From NCBI GenBank assembly GCA_900696575.1, contig CAADHD010000033.1, positions 17,301 to 81,300 of the forward strand: DNA of 64,000 bases, read 5' to 3'. Under the pieces are notes generated by a model. The model ran no database searches, was not told where the DNA came from, and was given only the letters and a program-made list of their open reading frames with translations. This document shows, piece by piece, positions 9,187-19,700 of this stretch; position 1 is the first letter of the stretch, and each line of letters begins with the position of its first letter. Position numbers and translations under genes: made by a program. Source of the DNA: an uncultured Bacteroidota bacterium (lineage in GTDB: Bacteria; Bacteroidota; Bacteroidia; AKYH767-A; OLB10).

Positions 9187-10062
9187 CTAAGAAGTAACAA
9201 ACTCAGTAGTATCACGGAGAGTTGGACGGATGCAAAGAACAGGAATTTCGGACGAATTTATAATTTCCTGAGCAGCAAACCCTATAAACATTTCCACCCA
9301 GTAAACTTCCTGTTGCGTCATTATAACAATCAAATCGGCATCAATCTTTTTTGAATATTCAATGACTGTTGCCGGAACATCATCAGCACGTATAACTTCT
9401 GTAACAACAGGGATATTGTATTGTTCAATATAACCTTTTACTTGCTCCATTTGACGGGCTAACCGGCCCGAAATAAAGTCATCATCCGATTCGAGAATGG
9501 AAAGTACATAAATTGTGCTGTTAAAAAATCTGGCGAGTTCAACTGCTTTCACAACTTTCTCTTTTGTCTCTTTGGTTAGATCAAGTGGAAGCAGAATTTT
9601 TGCACATCCGCGGTGATGCTCTTTGCCTTTTATGGTAATAACAGGGCAATGTGCCTCTTTTATAACCCGTGCTGCATTAGAACCAATAAATTTCTTTTTA
9701 ATCCCTTGCGCTCCATGAGTTCCCATAATAATAAAGGAAGCTTTAACTTCATTGGCTACGCTGACAATCTCTTCATAAATCTTTCCTTTCCTGATAGTGG
9801 TATTTACGGTAAGTCCTGTTTCTTTTTCTACTTCCCTTGCAAGTTTATCAAGTCGCTGCTTTGCCTGATCTTTTACCGGATCCTCGTAAGCCTGATCTTT
9901 AAAAAGATGTTCCAGGGTTTCAAGAAAATCTTCGTCAATTACATAAATCAACAACAATTCAGCTTTTGAAAACCGTGCAATGTTATAAGATTGCTTCAAT
10001 GCAATTAATGACTGTTCTGAAAAATCAATCGGAACAATAATGGTGCTTGCTGCTTTACTCAT
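9187..10062 (-). CDS. Universal stress protein, tandem UspA domains (first of pair)
   Basis: 291 aa, two UspA domains (about 8-148 and 155-283). The N-terminal domain has GTHGAQGIKKKFIGSNAARV, the G-2x-G-9x-G-(S/A) nucleotide-binding motif; the C-terminal domain replaces it with MTQQEVYWVEMFIGFAAQEI. Same architecture as the neighbour at 8281-9165, so the pair probably arose by duplication. An exact -7 element (TATTTTTG, minus strand, 10085-10092) lies 23 bases before the ATG, interleaved with the promoter of the divergent nucleoside phosphorylase gene. Confidence 0.9.
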   Translation of the reverse strand: MSKAASTIIVPIDFSEQSLIALKQSYNIARFSKAELLLIYVIDEDFLETLEHLFKDQAYEDPVKDQAKQRLDKLAREVEKETGLTVNTTIRKGKIYEEIVSVANEVKASFIIMGTHGAQGIKKKFIGSNAARVIKEAHCPVITIKGKEHHRGCAKILLPLDLTKETKEKVVKAVELARFFNSTIYVLSILESDDDFISGRLARQMEQVKGYIEQYNIPVVTEVIRADDVPATVIEYSKKIDADLIVIMTQQEVYWVEMFIGFAAQEIINSSEIPVLCIRPTLRDTTEFVTS

Positions 10063-10068
10063 TTCTTC

Positions 10069-10076
10069 TACTTTTG
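10069..10076 (+). promoter_or_regulatory. -7 promoter element of the nucleoside phosphorylase gene
   Basis: Reads TACTTTTG (exact TAnnTTTG), 31 bases before the ATG at 10107; a TTG about 20 bases upstream (10046) is in place for the -33 element. It faces the opposing element at 10085-10092. Confidence 0.5.
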
Positions 10077-10084
10077 TTGTTGAG

Positions 10085-10092
10085 CAAAAATA
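10085..10092 (-). promoter_or_regulatory. -7 promoter element of the universal stress gene pair
   Basis: Minus strand reads TATTTTTG (exact TAnnTTTG), 23 bases before the ATG at 10062. It lies downstream of the opposing -7 element, so the two transcripts would start within a few bases of each other. Confidence 0.5.
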
Positions 10093-10106
10093 ATCTGAAT
10101 CAAGTT

Positions 10107-10973
10107 ATGCACCAAATTCCTGAATCAGAACTTATTCTGAATCCTGACGGAAGTATTTATCATCTCAGCCTTTTTCCTGAAGATATTGCTGATACAATCA
10201 TCAATGTCGGAGATCCTGACAGGGTAAAAATGGTCAGTGATTTTTTTGATAAGGTTGAAATCCGTAGGCAAAAAAGAGAGTTTATTACCCACACAGGTTC
10301 ATACAGCGGAAAGAGAATAACCGTTATTTCAACAGGCATCGGAACAGATAACATAGACATTGTTTACAATGAATTGGATGCTTTGGTAAACATTGACTTT
10401 AAAAGCCGCACAATAAAGAACGACTTGAAAAGCCTAAACCTGATCCGAATAGGAACTTCAGGAGCTTTGCAAGAAGAGATTTTGCCTGATTCGTTTGTCT
10501 GTTCTTCTTATGGATTGGGTCTTGACGGACTTCTTAATTATTATCACTGGAATCCTGACAAAGAGGACAGAGAATTACATCATTTACTCATGAGTGAATT
10601 GCCATCTGAAGGCAGGTTTCCCGCAGTTTATATTGCAAAGGCTTCCCAAACCTTACATGCTAAACTTTCAGAAGGCATGCATACTGGAATTACGGCTTCC
10701 TGCTCCGGATTTTATGGACCACAGGGAAGAGAAATCCGGCTTAGGCCTTTCAGGAATGACTTGATTGACCGGTTATCCGCATTCCGATTTAAGGGTTTAA
10801 GGATAACTAATTTCGAAATGGAAACAGGAGCTATGTATGGCTTGGCACGAATGCTTGGTCATCATTGTTGTTCTGTAAATGTGATTGTAGCCAACCGAAT
10901 AAGGCAGGAATTTTCTAAAAAACCTTATAAATCCGTAAATGAGCTCATAGAACTGACCTTATCACGAATTTGA
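10107..10973 (+). CDS. Nucleoside phosphorylase (PNP/UDP family, uridine phosphorylase-like)
   Basis: 288 aa from the ATG at 10107; the frame extends 20 codons further up but that part is leucine-rich read-through of the promoter region. Phosphorolysis of nucleosides to base plus ribose 1-phosphate in salvage. Seen: INVGDPDRVKMVSDFFD (phosphate/ribose site, as in the family's GDPxR motif), ISTGIGTDNIDIVYNEL, IRIGTSGALQEEILPDSF, and the ribose-binding NFEMETGAMYGLARMLGHH. The last is characteristic of uridine phosphorylase and trimeric-to-hexameric PNPs; base specificity cannot be told. Followed by a strongly structured intergenic stretch. Confidence 0.85.
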   Translation: MHQIPESELILNPDGSIYHLSLFPEDIADTIINVGDPDRVKMVSDFFDKVEIRRQKREFITHTGSYSGKRITVISTGIGTDNIDIVYNELDALVNIDFKSRTIKNDLKSLNLIRIGTSGALQEEILPDSFVCSSYGLGLDGLLNYYHWNPDKEDRELHHLLMSELPSEGRFPAVYIAKASQTLHAKLSEGMHTGITASCSGFYGPQGREIRLRPFRNDLIDRLSAFRFKGLRITNFEMETGAMYGLARMLGHHCCSVNVIVANRIRQEFSKKPYKSVNELIELTLSRI

Positions 10974-10989
10974 AAAAATCATTTTAAAC

Positions 10990-11048
10990 TTACATCCGGC
11001 TTTCATAAACTATCCGCTTCGGAAACCGATAATGCGGATAGGATGTAA
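10990..11048 (+). other. Nested inverted repeats: likely structured RNA in the intergenic region
   Basis: Between the phosphorylase stop (10973) and the giant gene start (11078). Outer stem TTACATCC (10990-10997) with GGATGTAA (11041-11048); middle stem TATCCGC (11011-11017) with GCGGATA (11034-11040); inner stem TCGG with CCGA (11019-11029, loop AAA). No T-run follows on the plus strand, so it is not a standard terminator; it could be a 5' leader structure of the downstream gene or a 3' end stabiliser of the upstream one. Confidence 0.5.
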
Positions 11049-11077
11049 AAAGGTACATCAGAAAAAACTTAGTACCT

Positions 11078-14000
11078 ATGAAGTCTGTATTCAAAATCAG
11101 TTTATTATTCTTTATTTCGATTTTCCTGTTAACACGGGAAACCAAAGCGGTAGTTACAGTAACCCCGGCACCCAATGGAGGCTGTTTAAACACCAGCCCC
11201 GGAGCATACATTTCAATCGGCAATATTTTAATTACTGAGAATAGTAATAATGACTTAGCCGTACAAACCGGAGCTACGCTGATTCTTTCAGCGCCTGCAG
11301 GATTCCAATTCAATGCAGGTGTTGGAAGCGTATCTTACATTGCAGGCAGAAATATTACTGCCGCTTCCATAACCGTAACGGCAACCACCATTACCGTAAC
11401 TTTTTCGGTTAACAATACTCATCGCTCAGACCAACTCACCATAAGCGGCATACAGGCGCGTGCCACTTCTCCGGGTGTTTCAGGCAATATCCTTCGAACC
11501 GGAGGTACAGCCAGCATTTCAGGAAATAATACCGGTGGCGGTGTAAACCATGGATCGCTCTCCAATATCAAAAATACAAGAACATCCGTGGCGGCAGGAA
11601 ACTGGAATGCAGCAGCAACATGGTCTGGCGGAGTCATTCCTGGAACATGCGATTCGGTAGTAATTAATCACACTGTCACAGCTAATGTATCAGCTACAGT
11701 GTCTAACCTGACTATTAATGCCGGTGGAAATCTTATTGCCAATAATGCTGTTACCGTAAATTCTACATTTTTCATTAACAGTACCGGAACTTATACTCAT
11801 GCCAATACTTCCAATGCCACAACAACCATTTTTAATGGAACCGAAAATTTTTCTACCACGAGTACATTAGTAATGAATGCATGGTTTGATGGAAATGTAC
11901 CTTTAGCTTCAAGTGTATCAGGTAATTTCGGAAACATTACTTTCAATGCCGGTGCTTACGTTTCTACATGGCAACAGGATGGCATGTTTGCACCTCATCG
12001 TATTAAAGGAAATTTAACCATTTCGAGTGGCCGTATTACCCTTGATGATGGAACAGGAATGACAACAGCCATAACCTTGCAGGATGTATTAGTAAATGGA
12101 ACAGGAAGAATTTTTTATGCCACAGGAGCCAACCGTGATTTAAACTTAACCACTAACAATTATACAGACATCAGCGCCTCATTCAGCTTATCAGCCATCA
12201 TGTACCTGACTTATGGAACTTTAAACTGGCAATGTAACGGAAGCTTTACAGTGAGTCATGATTTCAGTGCAACGCAAGGCACAGGCTCACAATCTGCCTC
12301 GGCAGTGGTAAACATTACGAATGATCTTAATATCAATGGCGGTTTGTTCGATTTCAATTATCTCATTAACGGTTCGCTGACTTTGACCGTTGGAGGCAAT
12401 ACCAATATCAATTGCGGTTCGTCTGCATGGAGTCATTTTATTGAATCTAATTCGCAAGCCTTAAATTATACGACCACTAATCTATACTTAACCGGTAGTT
12501 GCTCTAATAATTACTTGCAGGGAAGCACTGGTACTACAATTATTAATATATTAAACGACATTTCTTCAAGTGGAACAGACATATTCCAATTAACCAGAAG
12601 ATCTGCAAATAATTCAGGATTTCAGGTAACCATAGGTAGAGATCTTATAGTCAGCTCCGGTACATTTTCCATAGCACAAAGCAATCAAACAACTACCTGT
12701 TATATCGGAAGAGACTTAATTGTTTCGGGGGCTGCAACTGTTTTTAATGGGCAGGCATATACCACCGCTACCAATGATTTAACCCTGACTGTTGAGCGTC
12801 ATATTCAGCTCAGTGCAGGAACATCAACAATTAATGGCGGTAGAGGAAATACCATTATTACCGCGAATGGCGATCTGATTATGTCGGGCGGAACCTTTGT
12901 AGGGTCAACCAATGGTACAGCCGGAAACTGGGGAACCGCAACTTATACCTTTAACAATATTAATTTCACAGGAGGCGTTTGTTATTTCTATAATAATAAA
13001 ATCACCGATGGAAGGGCTGTTACCCTTAATGTTACCAATAATGCCAGTTTTGCCATGAACAGTTCATCAGACATCGTAATTATTGTAAGAGCACCAACAG
13101 CCATCAATCCGCAGTTAAATTTTAATGTAGGTGGAGATTTAACTTTTAGCGGACATGCAAACGCACAGTTTCTGAGTTCTGCAGCCAGTGGAAATGAATA
13201 CATTTCCATTACCGGCAATGTTACTATGCAAAGCAGTAAAGCTTATTTTGCAGGAAATGATGCCGGCACCGGAAGCCCTCACGATTTAACCATGCTTATC
13301 GGTGGTAACCTGAATGTAAATGGCGGCCAGTTATTCCTCTCCACACTTGATGGAACTGCCAACGTAACCGTAAATGGTAATTTCAACATACAAGGCGGTA
13401 CAACCAACGTAAAATGGGACACAGGACCGGCTACTGTCAATATTATCGGTCAGTTAAATCAAACCGGAGGAACAGTTAATCTTCATAGCCGGAATGCGGC
13501 CTCCCCCAACCCGGTTACCATGAATATCTATGGAAATTTCAGCCAAACAGACGGCTCCCTGAATTATGATGTACGATCAGGAAATGATATTGCCAACAAT
13601 GTGATTAATCTTTATGGTTCACAGGTAACCTTTGGAGGAACCGGCATCATTTCGCACCCTAATCATTTATCAAACAATACCGTTTTTGGATACTTGAATT
13701 TTTATAGGAACGGTACTATAATTTTTAACCGCTCTTCAGCCACTCATGACATACGACATATAAGACAATACATCTCCAGTGAATGCACTCTCAATACAAC
13801 TTCATCGGCTAATAACTATCAGATTAGTTCAAACAGCAGCAGTTCGTTCGGCAACCATAATGCATTAACAATTGACGGCACACTTGACTTAGGAACCAAT
13901 CAGGTTTTCGGCAGGTCACAAACTGATTATTATTCAGCCATTACTGTAAATGGTAACGGACGAATTCGTTTGGAGCATACCGGTGGATTGTATTCCGGCA

Positions 14001-15394
14001 ATGCAACACCTTCTGCCATCAATTCAATGATTGCAGGAAACAACCGGATGAACTACTATCTTGATCCTGCCAGTATAGTAGAATTTTATGGTTCAGACAA
14101 TCAACTTATCACCGGTATTCCCAACGGTATCGCAAACGGCAACCAGCACAAGTACGGTATTCTCGAAATCAATTTTCAAGGCACCCCCGATACCGAATTT
14201 ACATATCCTGAAACCTCCGGTGAAGTATTTATTCGTTCAGGCTTACTGCTTACTTCAGGAGAATTTAACCTCGATGATGATCATGATCCTCTTGGCGGAG
14301 GAAGGCTTATTACAATCGAAAACGGAGCAAACATAGCCCGTACCAGCGGGTACATTAGAAGTGAAGTGTACGATGGAAGTGCTGAAGTTCTCTGGAATAT
14401 AACAGGTCTTGGAAATTTCACTTTTCCGTTCGGTTTTTCATCAACAGAGTACATTCCATTTTCAGTTACTACCACTTCAGGTAGTGCCGGTGATGTGAGG
14501 TTAGCCACTTATCATACAAATGCTCTGAATATTCCGTATCCTTCGGGCGTAACTCATGTTAATGATCAAAACGGAAATGATAACAGTTCCTTTACTGTTG
14601 ATCGCTTCTGGAAAATTATGATTGCAGGCACACCTACTGTTGATTTTGAATTTACCGCCACTGCATCAGAAGTAGGAACAATATCTTCTCCTGTTGCACA
14701 GCGCTGGACAGCAGCCAACAATGGATGGGAAGCGCCACAGGGGATACAATCTAATCCTACATCTTACTCTACACTTGCATCCGGAATTACAGGACTTACC
14801 ACCTGGTGGACGCTTTCTGCCGGATCTTCACCTCTGCCGGTTGAATTGTTGCATTTTAAATCACAATGTGAGAATAGCAAAACTAAGTTATCATGGGCAA
14901 CTGCATCAGAAAAAAACAATGCAGGATTCGAAATTCAAAAATCCGTTAGTGGAGATAATTTTGAAACCATCGGATTTATCAAAGGAACCGGAACTACTTC
15001 ACAGCTATCTGAATATACCTTCACAGATAATTCCCCATCAGACAAATCGCAGTTTTACCGCCTGAGGCAATGCGATTTTAATGGCACATGCACTTTGTCA
15101 AACACCATTATCTCCGTACCTTGCAGCAAATCTGCACCTGTTCAACTAATTTCGTCTGCAGTAATGGAAGGAAACCTTATAGTCAATGTAAGTTCTGAAA
15201 CAGATACAGAAGCAACCGTTAAAGTCTTTGATGCACAAGCTCGTTTGTTATGTAGCAAGAATTTTTACCTGCAAAGCGGATTGAACCGGATTGATCTATG
15301 TAAGGATAAAGGCTATTCCATCTACTTGTTTACGATAACTGAAAACCACGGGCAGCACTCTGTTTCTGCTTTTAAAATGCCCGTAATGGATTAA
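11078..15394 (+). CDS. Giant secreted beta-helix-like surface protein, probable T9SS cargo
   Basis: 1438 aa. Signal peptide MKSVFKISLLFFISIFLLTRETKA. After an N-terminal domain (about 30-155) comes a WNAAATWSGGVIPGTCDSVVI motif (about 170-190), then about 850 residues of short irregular repeats built on N-G-N/S-x-V/I strands (VNGNGRIRL, ITGNVTMQSS, IGGNLNVNGG), suggesting a parallel beta-helix. About 1165-1260 form a beta-sandwich region; PLPVELLHFKSQCENSKTKLSWATASEKNNAGFEIQKS (shown here in two joined motifs, about 1260-1300) is typical of Bacteroidota surface proteins ahead of a sorting domain. The very C-terminus (VFDAQARLLCSKNF, SIYLFTI) resembles a divergent sorting domain. Paralogue of 16791-20171. 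Function unknown; adhesion or surface layer is a guess. Confidence 0.8.
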   Translation: MKSVFKISLLFFISIFLLTRETKAVVTVTPAPNGGCLNTSPGAYISIGNILITENSNNDLAVQTGATLILSAPAGFQFNAGVGSVSYIAGRNITAASITVTATTITVTFSVNNTHRSDQLTISGIQARATSPGVSGNILRTGGTASISGNNTGGGVNHGSLSNIKNTRTSVAAGNWNAAATWSGGVIPGTCDSVVINHTVTANVSATVSNLTINAGGNLIANNAVTVNSTFFINSTGTYTHANTSNATTTIFNGTENFSTTSTLVMNAWFDGNVPLASSVSGNFGNITFNAGAYVSTWQQDGMFAPHRIKGNLTISSGRITLDDGTGMTTAITLQDVLVNGTGRIFYATGANRDLNLTTNNYTDISASFSLSAIMYLTYGTLNWQCNGSFTVSHDFSATQGTGSQSASAVVNITNDLNINGGLFDFNYLINGSLTLTVGGNTNINCGSSAWSHFIESNSQALNYTTTNLYLTGSCSNNYLQGSTGTTIINILNDISSSGTDIFQLTRRSANNSGFQVTIGRDLIVSSGTFSIAQSNQTTTCYIGRDLIVSGAATVFNGQAYTTATNDLTLTVERHIQLSAGTSTINGGRGNTIITANGDLIMSGGTFVGSTNGTAGNWGTATYTFNNINFTGGVCYFYNNKITDGRAVTLNVTNNASFAMNSSSDIVIIVRAPTAINPQLNFNVGGDLTFSGHANAQFLSSAASGNEYISITGNVTMQSSKAYFAGNDAGTGSPHDLTMLIGGNLNVNGGQLFLSTLDGTANVTVNGNFNIQGGTTNVKWDTGPATVNIIGQLNQTGGTVNLHSRNAASPNPVTMNIYGNFSQTDGSLNYDVRSGNDIANNVINLYGSQVTFGGTGIISHPNHLSNNTVFGYLNFYRNGTIIFNRSSATHDIRHIRQYISSECTLNTTSSANNYQISSNSSSSFGNHNALTIDGTLDLGTNQVFGRSQTDYYSAITVNGNGRIRLEHTGGLYSGNATPSAINSMIAGNNRMNYYLDPASIVEFYGSDNQLITGIPNGIANGNQHKYGILEINFQGTPDTEFTYPETSGEVFIRSGLLLTSGEFNLDDDHDPLGGGRLITIENGANIARTSGYIRSEVYDGSAEVLWNITGLGNFTFPFGFSSTEYIPFSVTTTSGSAGDVRLATYHTNALNIPYPSGVTHVNDQNGNDNSSFTVDRFWKIMIAGTPTVDFEFTATASEVGTISSPVAQRWTAANNGWEAPQGIQSNPTSYSTLASGITGLTTWWTLSAGSSPLPVELLHFKSQCENSKTKLSWATASEKNNAGFEIQKSVSGDNFETIGFIKGTGTTSQLSEYTFTDNSPSDKSQFYRLRQCDFNGTCTLSNTIISVPCSKSAPVQLISSAVMEGNLIVNVSSETDTEATVKVFDAQARLLCSKNFYLQSGLNRIDLCKDKGYSIYLFTITENHGQHSVSAFKMPVMD

Positions 15395-15479
15395 AACTGC
15401 TTCTTTCTTACATACATGAAAAAACACTGATGAATATGGCATAATACTTTCAATTAAAAAATTACCACAACTTTTAGCT

Positions 15480-15923
15480 ATGATACAAATTTTTCCTTTC
15501 AATTACCAGCATAACCTGATTGCTTCGCATGCGCACGAGATTCGAAGAAAAGTTTTTGTAGTGGAACAATCCGTAGAGTCAACTCAGGAATTTGATCAAT
15601 TTGAAACATTCTGCCAGCATTACCTGGCTTATTTTGAAAACCGTGCCGTTGGTACAGCCCGCTGGCGCGAAACGGACCAGGGAATAAAACTGGAACGGAT
15701 TGCCGTTCTTCCTCAATACCGTTGTCATGGTATTGGCACCATTCTTTTAAAACATTTGATTGAAGATGTAAAGATTCACCAACGGTGCATTTATGTAACA
15801 GCGCAATTACACATGTGCGCCTGGTTCGAAAAAAATGGATTCGTTCTTGAAGGCGATGAATTTATCGAAGTAGGCATTCCCCACAGAAAATTAGTTTATC
15901 CAAACTGGCCAACCTTGAAATAA
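15480..15923 (+). CDS. GNAT family N-acetyltransferase (ElaA-like)
   Basis: 147 aa. Seen: RRKVFVVEQSV near residue 20, typical of ElaA-type GNATs; strand-loop AYFENRAVGTARWRE; and the acetyl-CoA motif A segment ERIAVLPQYRCHGIGTILLKHL (R/Q-x-x-G-x-G/A with residues about 75-96). The substrate is unknown. The gene lies 32 bases upstream of the thioesterase gene on the same strand, but a -7 element overlaps its stop, so the two may have separate promoters. Confidence 0.85.
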   Translation: MIQIFPFNYQHNLIASHAHEIRRKVFVVEQSVESTQEFDQFETFCQHYLAYFENRAVGTARWRETDQGIKLERIAVLPQYRCHGIGTILLKHLIEDVKIHQRCIYVTAQLHMCAWFEKNGFVLEGDEFIEVGIPHRKLVYPNWPTLK

Positions 15924-15928
15924 CTTTG
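15921..15928 (+). promoter_or_regulatory. -7 promoter element upstream of the thioesterase gene
   Basis: Reads TAACTTTG (exact TAnnTTTG), 27 bases before the ATG at 15956, overlapping the stop codon of the acetyltransferase gene. Confidence 0.35.
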
Positions 15929-15955
15929 ATTATTTAGCAGTCTGTTTTTGCCGAT

Positions 15956-16360
15956 ATGCCATTAATCGCCAGACTGCCGCTTCAGATCCGCTTCAGTGAT
16001 GTTGATTCGCTGGGTCATGTCAATAATGCTTTTTATCTGTCCTATTTCGAACTGGCAAGAATGGAATTTTTTAAACTTTCCGGATTGAAAATTAACTGGC
16101 ATAAAATCGGCATTATTATAGCCAGAGTTGAAATTGATTATCTGCGGCCGCTTCTGCTTTATAATTCGGCTGAAGTAATCTGCAAAGCTGGAATTACCGG
16201 AAACAAAAGTTTTGAGTTGCTGTATGAACTTACCGCACAAAATAAAGAGGATAATGCCGAAATAGTTTGTAAAGGCAAATCTACTCAGGTTTGTTTTGAT
16301 TATGAACTGAATAAATCGGTGCTGATTCCGGAAGACTGGAAACAAGTTCTGTTATCCTGA
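15956..16360 (+). CDS. Acyl-CoA thioesterase, 4HBT hotdog family
   Basis: 134 aa. The signature RFSDVDSLGHVNNAFYLSYFELARMEF is present (residues about 11-37; D at 14/16, H at 20 and N at 22/23 in the active-site loop), as in YbgC/FadM-type thioesterases. It hydrolyses acyl-CoA esters in the cytoplasm; chain preference unknown. The short hotdog length fits the family. The ATG start is directly before the conserved N-terminal strand. Confidence 0.88.
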   Translation: MPLIARLPLQIRFSDVDSLGHVNNAFYLSYFELARMEFFKLSGLKINWHKIGIIIARVEIDYLRPLLLYNSAEVICKAGITGNKSFELLYELTAQNKEDNAEIVCKGKSTQVCFDYELNKSVLIPEDWKQVLLS

Positions 16361-16466
16361 GAACTTATTACTTGAAAATTTTTCCTTGCTGAATTCTGTA
16401 TTTATTACAGAATCTCTGCAACATAATACCCTCCATTCATGTAAAAGGGTTGTTATCAACTCATTC

Positions 16467-16775
16467 ATGAAATCTGAAAAAGAAAAGGACAGGCGAAAAA
16501 AATCAATCAAAATAGCTCAGCGGCAAAGCCTTAAACTCCGCTATGTAATTGCAGCAGGCTCGGCAGTTATAGTGACTTTATTGCTCATTTTATACTTCAA
16601 TCTTTCAAAAAATGAAGTAATGAATGCTAAAGATAAAGAAGCAGTGATCACATCCGATTTACCCTGTGATTTAAAAGTTGAACATCCTTTAATTATGACT
16701 CAACAGCCTGAAGTTAGAGGAATCCATTACAAACCTGTACGCGAAGAAAAAGATTTTATCAATCAATCAAACTGA
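16467..16775 (+). CDS. Small single-span membrane protein, basic N-terminus
   Basis: 102 aa from the ATG at 16467; a TTG at 16386 would add 27 residues with no supporting feature. Layout: a strongly basic cytoplasmic tail (MKSEKEKDRRKKSIKIAQRQ), one membrane segment (YVIAAGSAVIVTLLLILYF, about 25-43), and a short outer part ending near the stop. No known family. It ends 15 bases before the giant gene at 16791 and has the same tail-plus-anchor layout as the protein at 20195-21346, so the three genes look like one operon. Confidence 0.6.
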   Translation: MKSEKEKDRRKKSIKIAQRQSLKLRYVIAAGSAVIVTLLLILYFNLSKNEVMNAKDKEAVITSDLPCDLKVEHPLIMTQQPEVRGIHYKPVREEKDFINQSN

Positions 16776-16790
16776 GAATACGACCCGCTC

Positions 16791-19700
16791 ATGAAGCCTG
16801 CATTTCTTCCTTTCTGCTCTTTCCTGGCTATGCTTTTATTTCCATTTTTTCTGCATGGTGGCAATAAATACTCCATTAAAAACGGAATATGGAGCGATGC
16901 TTCGATTTGGAGCCCTGCCGGAGTGCCTGCAGATGATGATGATGTTTATATCATGCAAGGCCATAGCGTTTCCATAAGCGCAGGCCAACATTCAACCCGT
17001 TCGCTCTATGTAAAAAAGTCTGCATTGCTACAGCTTTCTGCAGGGGCATTATTAAATATCAAAATTCTTTTAAAGGTTGATGGAGAGGTTAACATGAACA
17101 ATGGTGATATCGCTGCTGAACCCGCTTTACAATTTGTTTTAAGTGACTCTTCCGTTTTCCGATGGGAACCCGGAAACAATTCGGCTGCAGGAGCTTCACT
17201 TTTCAATAATGCCGATGAATTCTTTTCACCTTCATCAAATCTCATTATTACAAAATGGTACGACTATTCTGTGCCACTGGCTCAAAACATTTCAGGAAAT
17301 TTCGGAAACGTTCAATTGAACTCTTTTTCAAATAATGTCATTTTTGAATGGAATCAGGATAACGGGTTTTCTACTCACGTAATAAACGGCACCCTGTCCA
17401 TTAACAAGGCTTGGATAACTCTTGACAAATCAGGGAAAATAGATTCCGTTTACATTAAACGAATCAAATTAGAAAACACAAACTCCTATCTTGACTTGCA
17501 TGGCGGCAATCATCCTTCAGGTTTTACATTAATAACCGATGAGATCTACAATTACGGTGGTGAAATAAACGGTATTTACAACGGTAATGGAGACATAAAC
17601 ATTCAAGTTAATGGAAATATTACCAATTTCGGCAACATTGTTTTAATCAGAAACACCGGTATTTTCGGATGTGGAAACGGAAATGCTTCCTTACAGGTGG
17701 CAGGCACTTTCACACAGAATACTGGCGATTTCAGAGGCATTTTCAACTTAACTACGTTTCAAGCCGGAATTACCGATTTGCGTTTCAATAATCTGAAACT
17801 GCTTGGAGGCATTTTTCTTTCTCAGTATGCGTGTCATACCGGCACAGGAGTAAACCGCTTTGAGGTAAATGGTAATCTGGAAATCAATTTCAACAATAAT
17901 CAAAATAAATTCAGGGTTTCAGGGCTTACTTCACTTGCCGGTACCTTAAACAAAGCAGGCACTGAAATAATTGTACACGGAAACACATATATCAATGGTC
18001 CTCAGCAGGCAGAAATAACATCCTCCGGTGCTTCGGGTTTTGAATCGCTTTATTCAGGTGGAAATTTCGAGGTGAATGGCTGCCGTGTTACTCTTAATAT
18101 GGGCGATCACTCTTCGTCACTGGCTTTCAATCAAAACTTGCTAATTAACAACGGCTACCTTTCATTAAGCAGTACGAAAGGAGATATAACCGCTGCAGTC
18201 TTGAAAAATTTCATCATTAATGGAGGATCCGTTTCTGTAAAAGAAAACACAGGAAATGCTACTTTCCTCGTATCGGGAGACTACATACAGGCAGGCGGCT
18301 GGATGCTGCTCTACTCTAATACAACCGAATCCTCTTCTAATCCCATTCAGATGAATGTGCAAGGAAACTTTCTTCAAACCGGAGGTCAGCTAAATCTGTG
18401 TAATAATCCTTCAAGCCTTCAACCCATCTCCATTTCACTGGAATCTCCTGAAGTAGTATTAAACGGAAATGCCGTGATTACCCGAACCGGCAACATTTAT
18501 GGCAAGCTTGCTTTTGTAAAGCAGGGCATTACCTCATTCAAAAGATTATCGAATGCCCATCAGCTTTCCCAGTTGAAACTCACCATTGCCAACGGCTGCA
18601 CTTTAAATCTTGCAGCAGGTAACCTGCAGATTTCATCTTCACAAACAAAGGTTACCGATATGCTGGTTGTTAAAAACGGGGGAGTGCTTCAGGCAGGAGA
18701 AGCCAAAATTTTTTCGAACATGATCCATCAGAACTCCGGTATAAAAGTGGAAAACGGAGGCCGGTTAAGTCTTATGAATGCCAATGGATTTTTTAATGGA
18801 ACAGAAACCGGATGCCTTAATGCGGCAGGAAACATGGATTATCTGCTTGAGCCGCTGAGTACGATTGAATACTGTGGTATTGAAAACCAATTTGTAACTA
18901 GTCATTTGCACGTTGCTTCGCCAACAGAAAATCATAAATATGGCATTCTCGAAATCAACCTTTATGGAAATGCAACTAAAAAAGTTTCTGTAGGCGATAA
19001 AGATGCTGCAGTAAGAACAAAATTGAAACTCACAAAAGGTGAACTTTCCATCTCAGGAAAAACCCTGTTTATTGAATCAGGTTCAGCCGATGCCATACAG
19101 GCTGAAAATGGATATATCAATACCCAACCCTTGGCTTTATCACATGCCGGATTCATCTCCTGGAGTAATTTATCTGCAGGCATTCATGTTATTCCATTGG
19201 GAATTTCAAACCAGGAACTGATTCCCTTCACCTTCAACCTGAAGTCAGGAACCGGAAAATCAATAAAGGTTTCTACACGATCTGTCAATGAAAATAACCA
19301 GCCTTACCCGAATGCTAATCCTGCTATCACTGGCATCATTCGAAATGGCCTTGATGTCTCCGTTTCAGATGTGATTGACCGTTATTATGAAATAATTGCT
19401 ACAGGAATCAAGGCTGATATAGAATTAAGTTATGCAGCATCAGAAAATACTATTACTGCCAGCGGAAACCGGCTGGCTGTTCAATCGTGGAATAATGGCA
19501 GATGGTCAAACTCATTCGGATACGGTGCCTTTTCAACAGGAAGCGGAACAGTCTCTGTAAAGGATAAAACAGAATTCGGAATTTGGATAATAGCTACTCC
19601 TTTTAATCAATCAACAGGCCCATTTTTAAGTTTTGAAGCTATTCACGAAAATTCACTTGTAAAACTGAATTGGGAATTGACACCGGGCATGGTCATTCCT

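Noticed and set aside
9613..9969. 118-codon plus-strand frame inside the universal stress gene
   Set aside because: Antisense shadow of a well-recognised gene; no family resemblance.
10990..11313. 107-codon minus-strand frame at the start of the giant gene
   Set aside because: Covers the signal peptide and mature start of a clear secreted protein on the other strand, and ends in the structured RNA.
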